From: Deltaproteobacteria bacterium
GTDB lineage: Bacteria > Bdellovibrionota > O2-12-FULL-43-9 > JACQJE01
NCBI GenBank assembly: GCA_016205125.1
Contig: JACQJE010000199.1
Span: 1 to 6,550, forward strand
Direction of reading: 5' to 3'
Length of the DNA: 6,550 nucleotides
Shown here: positions 1-5,765 of the stretch, piece after piece
Layout of the letters: every line of letters starts with the position of its first letter
Position numbering within the stretch: the first letter of the stretch is position 1
Notes under the pieces: generated by a model
What the model was told of the DNA's origin: nothing
What the model saw: only the letters and a program-made list of their open reading frames with translations
The model's database searches: none
Translations under genes and position numbers: made by a program

Positions 1-2
1 GC

Positions 3-866
3 TTAAAGGTGGATGATTTCGCTCCCCGCCTCTCCTTCTTCTTTAATGCGCACAATGATTTTTTTGAGGAGATCGCAAAGTACAGGGCGGCCCGGCGCAT
101 GTGGGCCCATCTCATGCAATCCCGCTTTGGTGCGAAGGATGAGCGGAGCTGGAAACTCCGTTTTCATACTCAGACAGCAGGCTGTACGCTGACAGACCGC
201 CAGCCGATCAATAACGTCGCCCGCGTTGCCATACAGGCACTTGCAGGAGTCCTGGGCGGCACACAATCGCTTCATACAAACTCGATGGACGAGACCCTCG
301 CACTCCCGACAGAGAAGTCTGCGACGATTGCCTTGAGAACTCAGCAGATCCTTTCCGAAGAGACCGGGGTGATTCACACGGCCGATCCGCTCGGTGGATC
401 TTACTACGTAGAAGCGCTGACCGATCGAATAGAAGCGGTGGCGGGCGACACCATTCGCCGTCTCGATGAGATGGGTGGCATGGTCGCGGCGATCGAAGCA
501 GGTTTTCCGCAGAATGAAATTGCAAAGGCCGCTTATCATTATCAGCAGCAGATCGAGCAGGGTGAAAAAGCGATTGTCGGCGTCACGAAATATGTCGATG
601 AAGAAGAGATTGAAATCCCAACATTGATGATTGGCGAAGAGGTGGAGCGGGAGCAGTGCTCTGCTCTTGAAAAGTTGAGAAGAGAGCGGGACAATCGCGC
701 TGTGGAATCTCGAATTAGCGCGTTGGTGCAGGCGGCAGAGCGCGGGGAAAACCTGATGCCCTGCTTTGTAGAAGCGGTCAAAGTCTATGCGACACTGGGT
801 GAAATTTGCAACTCACTGAAGAAGGTGTATGGAGAGTACCGCGAACCCTTTGATCTCGCAGGCTAA
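3..866 (+). CDS. mcmA1: Methylmalonyl-CoA mutase-type large (catalytic) subunit, C-terminal part
   Basis: This is the C-terminal half of the acyl-CoA-binding TIM-barrel subunit of a coenzyme-B12-dependent mutase, a cytosolic enzyme family that interconverts methylmalonyl-CoA and succinyl-CoA or related acyl-CoA isomers. The frame is open to the left edge, so the true start is outside; the GTG at 9 is not a credible start because family homology is already under way. Visible family signatures include SFFFNAHNDFFEEIAKYRA, FHTQTAGCTLT (containing the active-site His), the GGTQSLHTNS segment and DPLGGSYYVE. The protein ends at EPFDLAG without a B12 domain, so this is a split mutase; the B12 part is encoded by the next gene. 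Residues that separate methylmalonyl-, isobutyryl- and 2-hydroxyisobutyryl-CoA mutases lie upstream of the window, so the substrate is not settled. The stop codon TAA (864-866) forms the first bases of the palindromic repeat. Confidence 0.95.
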   Translation, partial: LKVDDFAPRLSFFFNAHNDFFEEIAKYRAARRMWAHLMQSRFGAKDERSWKLRFHTQTAGCTLTDRQPINNVARVAIQALAGVLGGTQSLHTNSMDETLALPTEKSATIALRTQQILSEETGVIHTADPLGGSYYVEALTDRIEAVAGDTIRRLDEMGGMVAAIEAGFPQNEIAKAAYHYQQQIEQGEKAIVGVTKYVDEEEIEIPTLMIGEEVEREQCSALEKLRRERDNRAVESRISALVQAAERGENLMPCFVEAVKVYATLGEICNSLKKVYGEYREPFDLAG

Positions 867-904
867 AATGCTGAACTTCTTGTCAATACTTCGTTGTCAA
901 TCAT
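863..904 (-). other. Micro-ORF of 13 codons inside repeat copy 1
   Basis: On the minus strand an AGGAGG (909-914) is followed after four A residues by ATG (902-904). The frame reads MIDNEVLTRSSAF and stops with TAG at 863-865. The matching position in repeat copy 2 has the same AGGAGG-AAAA-ATG and a 15-codon frame; both begin M-x-x-N-E. The short spacing between the Shine-Dalgarno-like run and ATG, and the use of the same bases in helices, mean that translation is only a possibility. Confidence 0.2.
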
Positions 905-988
905 TTTTCCTCCTCGACGTACGCAAAGAGTACGTCTGCGTTGGAATAAATGCCTGACGCCTCGTCTGACAAGAAGTTGAGCATTTTA
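864..988 (-). repeat. Palindromic element, copy 1 (conserved core, variable arms)
   Basis: The outer arms 864-885 and 967-988 are complementary at 21 of 22 positions (mismatch at 979). Inside them, 896-906 pairs with 948-958, with one mismatch and one G-T wobble, and a central hairpin has the 7-bp stem 916-922/930-936 with a 7-nt loop (923-929). Read on the minus strand it shares with copy 2 a run of 22 identical bases (923 down to 902, ending GAGGAGGAAAAATG), a 12-of-13 match (941 down to 929, ACGCAG.CGTACT), AACGAA (895-890), and the pattern GAyrAGGyG (966-958) in the opposite internal-loop strand. It fills almost the whole gap between the two mutase subunit genes. Structure and similarity are seen directly; function (RNA motif, terminator or mobile palindrome) is unknown. 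Confidence 0.85.
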
Positions 989-1005
989 ACGATGAGATTT
1001 TTTCT

Positions 1006-1009
1006 GGAG
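1006..1009 (+). promoter_or_regulatory. Ribosome binding site of the B12-binding subunit
   Basis: GGAG stands five bases before the ATG at 1015 and supports that start. It lies just outside the right arm of repeat copy 1, so the palindrome could in principle affect ribosome access to the small-subunit gene if it folds in the mRNA. Confidence 0.65.
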
Positions 1010-1014
1010 CACCT

Positions 1015-1428
1015 ATGAGTAAAAAGTCGAAACGGCCCCTTCGATTGCTGATTGCGAAACCTGGCCTGGATGGCCATGACCGGGGCGCGAAGATTATCGC
1101 CCGGGCCCTTCGCGATGCTGGGTACGAGGTGATTTATACCGGCCTTCATCAGACCCCCGAGATGATTGTTTCTGCGGCCATTCAGGAAGACGTCGATGCC
1201 ATTCTTCTCAGTGTTCACTCCGGCGCTCATAACTACCTCTTTCCGGAGATCATCAAACTTTTGCGGGAGAGAGGGGGAGAGGATATTCGGGTGATTGGCG
1301 GAGGGATTGTGCCAAAGTCGGATATAGCCGCTCTGAAAGCCCAAGGCGTTCTTGAGGTTTTCACACCGGGCGCCTCAATGGAAGAGATCATTCAGTTCAT
1401 TGAGAAAAATGTGGCACCACGCGATTAG
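1015..1428 (+). CDS. mcmA2: Cobalamin-binding subunit of methylmalonyl-CoA mutase-type enzyme
   Basis: This 137-residue protein is a stand-alone B12-binding Rossmann-like domain that holds adenosylcobalamin for the large mutase subunit encoded just upstream. The base-off/His-on signature D-x-H-x-x-G is at residues 19-24 (DGHDRG), with H21 the expected lower cobalt ligand. It is preceded by the typical [22 protein letters not shown] stretch (seen at residues 15-36, split here as KPGL and the following helix). The usual S-x-L motif appears as S66-V-H68, so the leucine is replaced by histidine, followed by SGAHNYLFP. The glycine-rich V-I-G-G-G segment near residue 97 also fits the family. The length is normal for a split-mutase B12 subunit. 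The start is supported by GGAG at 1006-1009. It is co-directional with the large subunit but 148 bases away, with a palindromic repeat between them and an inverted copy after it. Confidence 0.95.
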   Translation: MSKKSKRPLRLLIAKPGLDGHDRGAKIIARALRDAGYEVIYTGLHQTPEMIVSAAIQEDVDAILLSVHSGAHNYLFPEIIKLLRERGGEDIRVIGGGIVPKSDIAALKAQGVLEVFTPGASMEEIIQFIEKNVAPRD

Positions 1429-1458
1429 TACCCAAAAATAGACACAAATTTTTTGGTA
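1429..1458 (+). terminator. AT-rich stem-loop directly after the mutase small subunit
   Basis: TACC-C-AAAAA (1429-1438) can pair with TTTTTGGTA (1450-1458), leaving one bulged C and a loop of about eleven bases. It starts immediately after the TAG stop. The stem is mostly A-T and no separate T-run follows, so it is a weak terminator candidate on its own; the adjacent palindrome may do more of the work between these convergent genes. Confidence 0.3.
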
Positions 1459-1579
1459 AACTGGCAAGATTCAAGCCAGATAAGGTGGAAGCCATTTTTA
1501 CGACGCAGGCGTACTTCACCCGTACGTCGAGGAGGAAAAATGGCTTCCAACGAAATCTGGCTTAGAATATTGACAGTTT
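1458..1579 (+). repeat. Palindromic element, copy 2 (conserved core, variable arms)
   Basis: This is the second copy, in opposite orientation to copy 1. Paired segments are 1473-1481 with 1555-1563 (9 bp, perfect) and 1487-1499 with 1536-1548 (13 bp, perfect). A looser outer extension (1458-1472 with 1564-1579, with one bulge and two mismatches) ends in AAACTG/CAGTTT. The central hairpin is 1508-1514/1522-1528 with one G-T pair and a 7-nt loop. Conserved with copy 1 are the run 1521-1542, ACGCAG.CGTACT (1503-1515), AACGAA (1549-1554) and GATAAGGTG (1479-1487). Arm sequences are unrelated to those of copy 1 but are still self-complementary. The element sits between convergent genes and spans about 122 bases against 125 for copy 1. 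Confidence 0.85.
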
Positions 1580-1587
1580 CCGATTAG
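1540..1587 (+). other. Micro-ORF of 15 codons inside repeat copy 2
   Basis: AGGAGG (1530-1535), four A residues, then ATG (1540-1542) open a frame reading MASNEIWLRILTVSD with TAG at 1585-1587. It starts at the same place in the element as the micro-ORF of copy 1 and shares M-x-x-N-E. Its stop overlaps the stop codon of the secreted-protein gene on the other strand. It may be a translated leader-type peptide or only a by-product of the conserved core. Confidence 0.22.
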
Positions 1588-2039
1588 TAGTGAGAGTAAG
1601 TGGGCTGACCGCTAGTATAAGAGGGGGCGATTTGGTTTGCGAAGGGATTTACATCTCTTGGATCAATTCCTGAAAAATCAATCAGGGAACGATCTTCCGG
1701 CCCGAGGATCGAATCGATGACAGAAGCGACATCGCGTGTCGGATCACTCGAAGATGATGAGGGGAGATCACGGGTTGTTCCATAGCTGGGTTCAGTTACT
1801 CTGATGGCACGCCCGGAGAGGTCGAATCCGTCAGATAAAGTATCTCCATAGGTGTCCACAAAGTCATAGGCCGGATGATCGGACGGAATCAGAGTATTCT
1901 CATTGGGGGCAATTGATTTGCGGAAGTCTGATACCCACTTGTCTGTAGGCTCTGACATTCCGTCTTCGCTCAACGCGATAGAAATGCCAGGGCCTACAGC
2001 TAAGAAGACTGCCAGGACAGCAGTGACAAGTGGTTTCAT
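1584..2039 (-). CDS. Small secreted protein of unknown function
   Basis: I do not recognise a family. The 151-residue frame begins MKPLVTAVLAVFLAVG, a short basic start followed by a hydrophobic stretch to about residue 23, which looks like a Sec signal peptide with possible cleavage after A22-L-S24. The mature part of about 127 residues is polar, rich in Asp, Ser, Pro and Thr, has no cysteine, and has a run of five serines at about 94-98; the tail is rich in Tyr, Ser and Pro and ends YSHY. The ATG at 2039 is preferred over an upstream TTG at 2081 because AAAGG (2046-2050) lies six bases before it and the signal peptide starts there. It is convergent with the mutase genes and has its own AT-rich upstream region, so it is probably transcribed alone. 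Export is inferred; function is unknown. Confidence 0.75.
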   Translation of the reverse strand: MKPLVTAVLAVFLAVGPGISIALSEDGMSEPTDKWVSDFRKSIAPNENTLIPSDHPAYDFVDTYGDTLSDGFDLSGRAIRVTEPSYGTTRDLPSSSSSDPTRDVASVIDSILGPEDRSLIDFSGIDPRDVNPFANQIAPSYTSGQPTYSHY

Positions 2040-2045
2040 AGTTTG

Positions 2046-2050
2046 CCTTT
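2046..2050 (-). promoter_or_regulatory. Ribosome binding site of the secreted protein; fixes its start
   Basis: On the minus strand AAAGG is followed by six bases and then the ATG at 2039-2037. This favours the start at the signal peptide over the longer TTG reading. Confidence 0.55.
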
Positions 2051-2183
2051 CCCGTAACAGCACACCTTTATAGAACTGCAATTCCCTTGCCGTTTTTATT
2101 TAAATCCAAATAGTTAGCTGAAATTACTAAAGAATCTTATAATAAGGGGAAGACCCACCGCTTCTGCCAAAGTATTGGATAGT

Positions 2184-2231
2184 TGTCAAAATATATGACA
2201 CATGACATAACAGGTAGTTATATTATGTGTC
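2184..2231. promoter_or_regulatory. Operator-like TGACA repeats with overlapping stem-loop
   Basis: TGTCA (2184-2188) and TGACA (2196-2200) form an inverted repeat with a 7-base spacer, and a further direct TGACA lies at 2203-2207. Overlapping this, GACACAT (2197-2203) pairs with ATGTGTC (2225-2231), with ATAA/TTAT (2207-2210/2218-2221) stacked inside. The site lies about 150-190 bases before the secreted-protein start. A protein-binding site is an inference from symmetry alone. Confidence 0.35.
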
Positions 2232-2500
2232 TAAACAATAGGTTTAGGTATTGTCTATTTCCAGATCGGGGGCCATACAGGCTTTTTTTATCATAACTAG
2301 TTTATTTTGCTATATTTTTTTAAATTACCCGCCCATTCTCCGTCCAAAAAATGGATTGTTTTGCGACGCCTCTCCCGCCCATGGTAAATCGAATTCCCAC
2401 TGTATTTTCAGCAGGTTGCTTTTTTATGGCCACTTTGGCATCCCCCTTGCAGTTATAAATAGGGTGTGAACTCTTTGGGTTCCTCCTTGTTTCACACAAT

Positions 2501-2555
2501 AAAGCGCTGAGCTTCCCATCAATACCCCCCCATTGATCAAGCTTAGCGCTTTTTT
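2501..2555. terminator. Strong hairpin terminator after the HD-protein gene
   Basis: A 14-bp stem (2501-2514 with 2539-2552, one G-T pair) is extended by ATCAAT/ATTGAT (2518-2523 with 2532-2537), enclosing a loop of A and seven C residues (2524-2531). On the plus strand it runs into six T residues (2550-2555). On the minus strand, where the HD gene ends two bases away at 2557, it is followed by TTTATTG, a poorer tail. Position suggests it ends HD-gene transcription and shields against plus-strand reading. Confidence 0.8.
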
Positions 2556-2556
2556 G

Positions 2557-4023
2557 TTAGGCGGCGGCTAACCCGCGCGCGATGAGAGCAGAATAGGTGA
2601 AGTCGTTGGTATAGACGTTCGCGATGAAGAGCGCGCTTCTGGCAAGAGTATAAATGATCGAATCGGTTCGCGAGACGAGAAGGGAGACCCGTCCTTTGCT
2701 GTCCACAATCTTGATAGGGTCCGGAACGAGGAGGAGTCTTGAGAGCTCTGACGTCCCTTCTTGAGCCCTTTTCAGTTTGGCTGACTTTGCAATGATCATA
2801 TCAATGGGCTTTGCGGTGCGGACATCTTTGTAGGGCATTTCCACGAGAAGCCAGTGTCTTCTCTTATCACCCGCGAGGCCTCTGATGAGCCTCTCTAATC
2901 GCTTTACTTCCTGCTCAACTTCAGTGACGGCGGCAGAGCGTTCGGCAGACGAAGCGATCATGCGGGGCTTCAGACCCGACGTCTTAATCTGCTTCGGAGC
3001 GACGCGCGTCAGAAGCATCTCAATCAGCTCCGAGAGGAGCGGGTCCCGGATACTCGGTCTTTTTCGCTCCCGCTCGAGAATTTCGAGAAAATAATGGTCG
3101 TGAAATGCCGCAAATCCTTGCGGGTCCCTGGTAATCAGTCGTTTGATTTCATCCGCAGAGTACACCAGTTTGTGGTCGAGGAACTCCCCATAGATTCTCG
3201 CGGCAATAAAATCAAACTTTTTGCCGCGCCCCTCCTTGATAATCTGCGCATACCAGGAGAAACGGGATAGAAGGAAGTTCTCTACAGTCCTCAACGCATT
3301 TTCATGAATTGCGAGAATTTCTTTTCCATTCACCTTTTCGACTCTCAGACTATTGATGAGATAGTCGCTGTCGAAGTGCCCGTATTTGAGCCCGGTGTGA
3401 TAGGCGTCTCTCAAGAGATAATCCATACGATCCGCGTCGATCTCCGAGTGAAGCATCTGTGTCGCAAGGAGGTTGTCTGATGTCCCTGTGGCGATGGCTG
3501 CGATCTCATTGGCATCGAAGCCAGATTTTTTCAAAATCGACGTGATGCCGCCAGGGAAATCGGTCTGCGTGATGATAAATTCTGTCAGTTCCTCGTGGCT
3601 CCCCGGAATCAGGAGGTCATCGGGATAATTCGCGAGATCGAGATGTCGTTTGCGCGACTCGTGCGCGATATATGCGTCTTCAAGGGTGTGCGAGAAGGGA
3701 AACTGGCCAATATCGTGGAGCATGGCGGCAAGCCGCATCGTTTTGTGAAACATGGCCGCCTCACCGCGCGCCCGCGTGTTAAAGAGCTTTTCCGGGGGGA
3801 CTGCTCTCCGAATGGCGTGGAGCATCTTGTCCATGATGTGAAGGGTCCCCAAAGCGTGGGCCAGGCGCGTATGTTCCGCGCCGGGAAAGGTGTAGTCAGA
3901 GAATCCCAGCTGTTTGATCCAGCGGAGTCTCTGGAAATAGGGGGAGTCGATGATCTCAACTTCCGTCTCATTGAGCGGAATAAATCCATAGAGATTGTCA
4001 AATATGATTGTTGCCGGTTCCAC
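2557..4023 (-). CDS. HD-domain phosphohydrolase (dNTP triphosphohydrolase-like, SAMHD1/COG1078 type)
   Basis: This 488-residue cytosolic protein carries an HD-superfamily domain of the type that hydrolyses nucleotide phosphate esters; dNTPs are the likely but unproven substrate. Metal-ligand candidates by comparison with SAMHD1 are H56 (in HTRLAHALG), H103-D104 (in MLHDIGQFPFSH) and D198 (in DADRMDYLLRDAYHTG). H112 and H143 match further conserved active-site histidines, while Q107 stands where SAMHD1 has H210. The N-terminal 45 residues (DNLYGFIPLNETE ... FQRLRWIKQLG) are characteristic of the family. The C-terminal 130 residues are less conserved and contain a likely charged helix at about 366-385. 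The start is GTG at 4023: an in-frame TGA lies four codons upstream, and AGGTGA with nine-base spacing, or a very close GGAG, can serve as ribosome binding site. It lies 124 bases behind the ligase gene and may be co-transcribed, but shares no obvious pathway with it. Confidence 0.9.
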   Translation of the reverse strand: MEPATIIFDNLYGFIPLNETEVEIIDSPYFQRLRWIKQLGFSDYTFPGAEHTRLAHALGTLHIMDKMLHAIRRAVPPEKLFNTRARGEAAMFHKTMRLAAMLHDIGQFPFSHTLEDAYIAHESRKRHLDLANYPDDLLIPGSHEELTEFIITQTDFPGGITSILKKSGFDANEIAAIATGTSDNLLATQMLHSEIDADRMDYLLRDAYHTGLKYGHFDSDYLINSLRVEKVNGKEILAIHENALRTVENFLLSRFSWYAQIIKEGRGKKFDFIAARIYGEFLDHKLVYSADEIKRLITRDPQGFAAFHDHYFLEILERERKRPSIRDPLLSELIEMLLTRVAPKQIKTSGLKPRMIASSAERSAAVTEVEQEVKRLERLIRGLAGDKRRHWLLVEMPYKDVRTAKPIDMIIAKSAKLKRAQEGTSELSRLLLVPDPIKIVDSKGRVSLLVSRTDSIIYTLARSALFIANVYTNDFTYSALIARGLAAA

Positions 4024-4101
4024 TGCTCCAACTCACCTGTGAGCCTGTCTGGCAAAGAGCTGCTCTTTATCGGACGGGCTCCTGCTCTCGTTTCCTCTCC
4101 C

Positions 4102-4129
4102 CTTCTTATCGGATAAAAACCGATAGAAG
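4102..4129. other. Stem-loop in the ligase to HD-protein gap
   Basis: CTTCT-TATCGG (4102-4112) pairs with CCGATAGAAG (4120-4129), with one bulged T and a 7-base loop ATAAAAA. Neither strand has a T-run after the stem, so it is not a standard terminator. It could be an mRNA processing or stabilising structure between the two genes, or mark a separate promoter region; nothing more can be said. Confidence 0.4.
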
Positions 4130-4147
4130 TGAACGAGATATGGATTA

Positions 4148-5764
4148 TCAACCTGCTGAGAAGGATTTTTTCTCCTGCTCTGCGGAGATTCCCAGCATCT
4201 GACAGGCCTGCTCGAGCATGACGCGGCGCTGGATTTTTCCGGTGTCTCCTTTCGGGATCTCGTTCACAAAGAGGACGTACTTCGGTATTTCGCACGGTGC
4301 GAATTTGAGCGTCTGACGACAATAATGGATGATCTCGTCTTCTGTCACTTTTTTCCCCTCTGCCAAGACAACACAGGCCGTCACGACAGATCCGCGGATC
4401 GAATCCGGCAGACCGACACAGCAGACTTCACTCAGAGCGGGATGTTTCCATAGCTGTTGGTCGAGAGTGAGGAAGTTGACAAATTCTCCATCCACTTTGC
4501 CCGTATCGACGGAGCCGCGGCCGACGAAGTAGAAAGAGCCATGCTCGTCTTTGAAGGTTTCATCTCCGGTATCGAACCACCCTTTTCCGAAGCGAAACGC
4601 TTCTGCAGTGGCTTTCGGATTCTGGAAATATTCGCGGAAGATGTTGGGTCCCTTAATCAGAAGGCGGCCGATTTTTCCGGGGCGCACTTCTCTGCCGGTT
4701 TCCGGGTTGACGATCTTCATCTCATTGATCGGGAGCGGTTTTCCCATACTCCCGATGACCACGGCGTTCGGATCGCTCTGGCATCCCCAGCAGCCGGTCT
4801 CTGTCATTCCCCAGCCATTCGCGACGGGGATACCGCTCTCCAGCATAAAGCGTTTCTGCAGATCCGGGCTGAGCGGCGCTGCTCCGCAGATAATAAAGCG
4901 GAGTGACTGATAGTCGCCCTTGTTCTTCGGAAGGCCGTGCGAGAGGAGACGGGTGAGCAAGGAGGGGACGACACTGACGTGATGGACCCCCCATTGGCTG
5001 ATCGTCGGAAAGAAGCGTGACGCGCTAAATTTTTCAAAGAGGACGAGTTTTGAACCATAGAAGAGAGCGGGAAAGAAGCTCGTATATTGAGCATTTACAT
5101 GGAAGAGGGGAAGAACGCACATCATCACGTCGCCCTGTTGGTATTTGAAGTGTCCTGCAATGGCGACAGAATCGATCAGCATGGAATGATTTTGGACGAC
5201 CCCTTTGGGGAGCCCGGTCGTGCCGCTCGTGAAGATGATCTGAAAAGGATCGCTCGGTTTGACCTTGACTTCAGGAAACGCGTCGGAAGCTTTGTGTGCT
5301 GCTTCCTGCCAATCGATATCCGAAACATTCGGATCGTCGATGACGATGATTTTGATCTCCGGGAGTGCCTTGCGAATCGCCTTTGCACTCTCCGTGTATT
5401 CTTTTTCCGTGATGAAGACCTTTGCGCGAGCTTGTTCCAGGATATAGGTCATTCGATCCATATTGTCGCGAATGCCGAGATTAATCGGGTTTGCGATTCC
5501 GCCCAAACGAATCGTGCCGAGCCAGGGTGCAAAGAAAGCGGGGGAGTTCTTCAGCAGGAGACTCACGGTCTCTTCTGCGTGAATACCGAGAGATCGGAGA
5601 ACATTGGCTGCTTTGGAGATCTCCGCGTCGATCTGCCAGAACGTTTTTTCCGATCCATCCTCTGCAGAGACCAGCAAAACGCGGTTTTCGTAGTGGCGCA
5701 CGCAGTCGCGGACGAGCGCATCGACGGATTTCACTTCCTTGAGACTGGTGATTTCTTCAAACAT
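4148..5764 (-). CDS. AMP-forming acyl-CoA ligase (ANL superfamily) with unusual A8 region
   Basis: This 538-residue protein belongs to the adenylate-forming family that activates a carboxylic acid with ATP and normally transfers it to CoA. Visible motifs in order: phosphate-binding TSGTTGLPKG (about 179-188), NGWGMTETG (316-324), the ATP-ribose-binding DTGD (398-401), and the catalytic lysine K510 in PKGDTGKIQRR. The A8 hinge (about 415-440) reads GRGSVDTGKVDGEFVNFLTL: D420, K423 and G426 fit the consensus with one extra residue after the arginine, but the usual P-x-E-[IV]-E is replaced by F-x-T-L-D. This region helps form the second catalytic state and the CoA channel, so the substrate or acceptor may be unusual. 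Acid chain length cannot be read from sequence. AGGAG (5773-5777) is eight bases before the ATG, and the thiolase stop is one base upstream, so the genes are translationally coupled. Confidence 0.9.
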   Translation of the reverse strand: MFEEITSLKEVKSVDALVRDCVRHYENRVLLVSAEDGSEKTFWQIDAEISKAANVLRSLGIHAEETVSLLLKNSPAFFAPWLGTIRLGGIANPINLGIRDNMDRMTYILEQARAKVFITEKEYTESAKAIRKALPEIKIIVIDDPNVSDIDWQEAAHKASDAFPEVKVKPSDPFQIIFTSGTTGLPKGVVQNHSMLIDSVAIAGHFKYQQGDVMMCVLPLFHVNAQYTSFFPALFYGSKLVLFEKFSASRFFPTISQWGVHHVSVVPSLLTRLLSHGLPKNKGDYQSLRFIICGAAPLSPDLQKRFMLESGIPVANGWGMTETGCWGCQSDPNAVVIGSMGKPLPINEMKIVNPETGREVRPGKIGRLLIKGPNIFREYFQNPKATAEAFRFGKGWFDTGDETFKDEHGSFYFVGRGSVDTGKVDGEFVNFLTLDQQLWKHPALSEVCCVGLPDSIRGSVVTACVVLAEGKKVTEDEIIHYCRQTLKFAPCEIPKYVLFVNEIPKGDTGKIQRRVMLEQACQMLGISAEQEKKSFSAG

Positions 5765-5765
5765 C

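Larger units (their letters stand above)
2040..2556. other. AT-rich intergenic region with palindromes, no convincing gene
   Basis: This 517-base stretch separates the secreted-protein gene from the end of the HD-protein gene. It is clearly more AT-rich than the coding regions around it. It should contain the promoter of the secreted-protein gene; a possible minus-strand -10 lies in the A/T-rich stretch near 2136-2147, but I see no well-spaced -35 and do not call a site. It holds the TGACA repeats and stem-loops at 2184-2253, a 7-bp stem GTGTGAA/TTCACAC (2464-2470 with 2491-2497), and the terminator at 2501-2555. A 72-codon plus-strand frame starting with TTG at 2251 lacks a good ribosome binding site and is not called. 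Confidence 0.6.

Noticed and set aside
864..988. Integron attC site or REP/RAYT-type repeat as explanation of the palindromes
   Set aside because: No GTTRRRY/RYYYAAC box pair at the ends, no GTAG-type tetranucleotide beside the hairpin, and no integrase or REP-associated transposase in the window.
901..1344. Minus-strand frame of 147 codons opposite the B12-binding subunit
   Set aside because: It is the reverse of a strongly conserved gene and of repeat copy 1, with no family features or start signal.
864..1579. Complete IS or composite transposon around the B12-binding subunit
   Set aside because: There is no transposase frame and no target-site duplication could be recognised at the element edges.
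864..1579. CRISPR array or retron
   Set aside because: Only two copies 450 bases apart and in opposite orientation, no spacers, and no reverse transcriptase or Cas gene in the window.
2251..2469. A 72-codon plus-strand frame with a hydrophobic N-terminal stretch
   Set aside because: It starts with TTG, has no properly spaced ribosome binding site, lies in AT-rich DNA full of palindromes, and its product resembles no family I know.
4257..4280. Apparent extra repeat core because of GACGTACTTC near 4273
   Set aside because: It is a short chance match inside the coding sequence of the ligase C-terminus (KYVLF region) with no palindromic surroundings.
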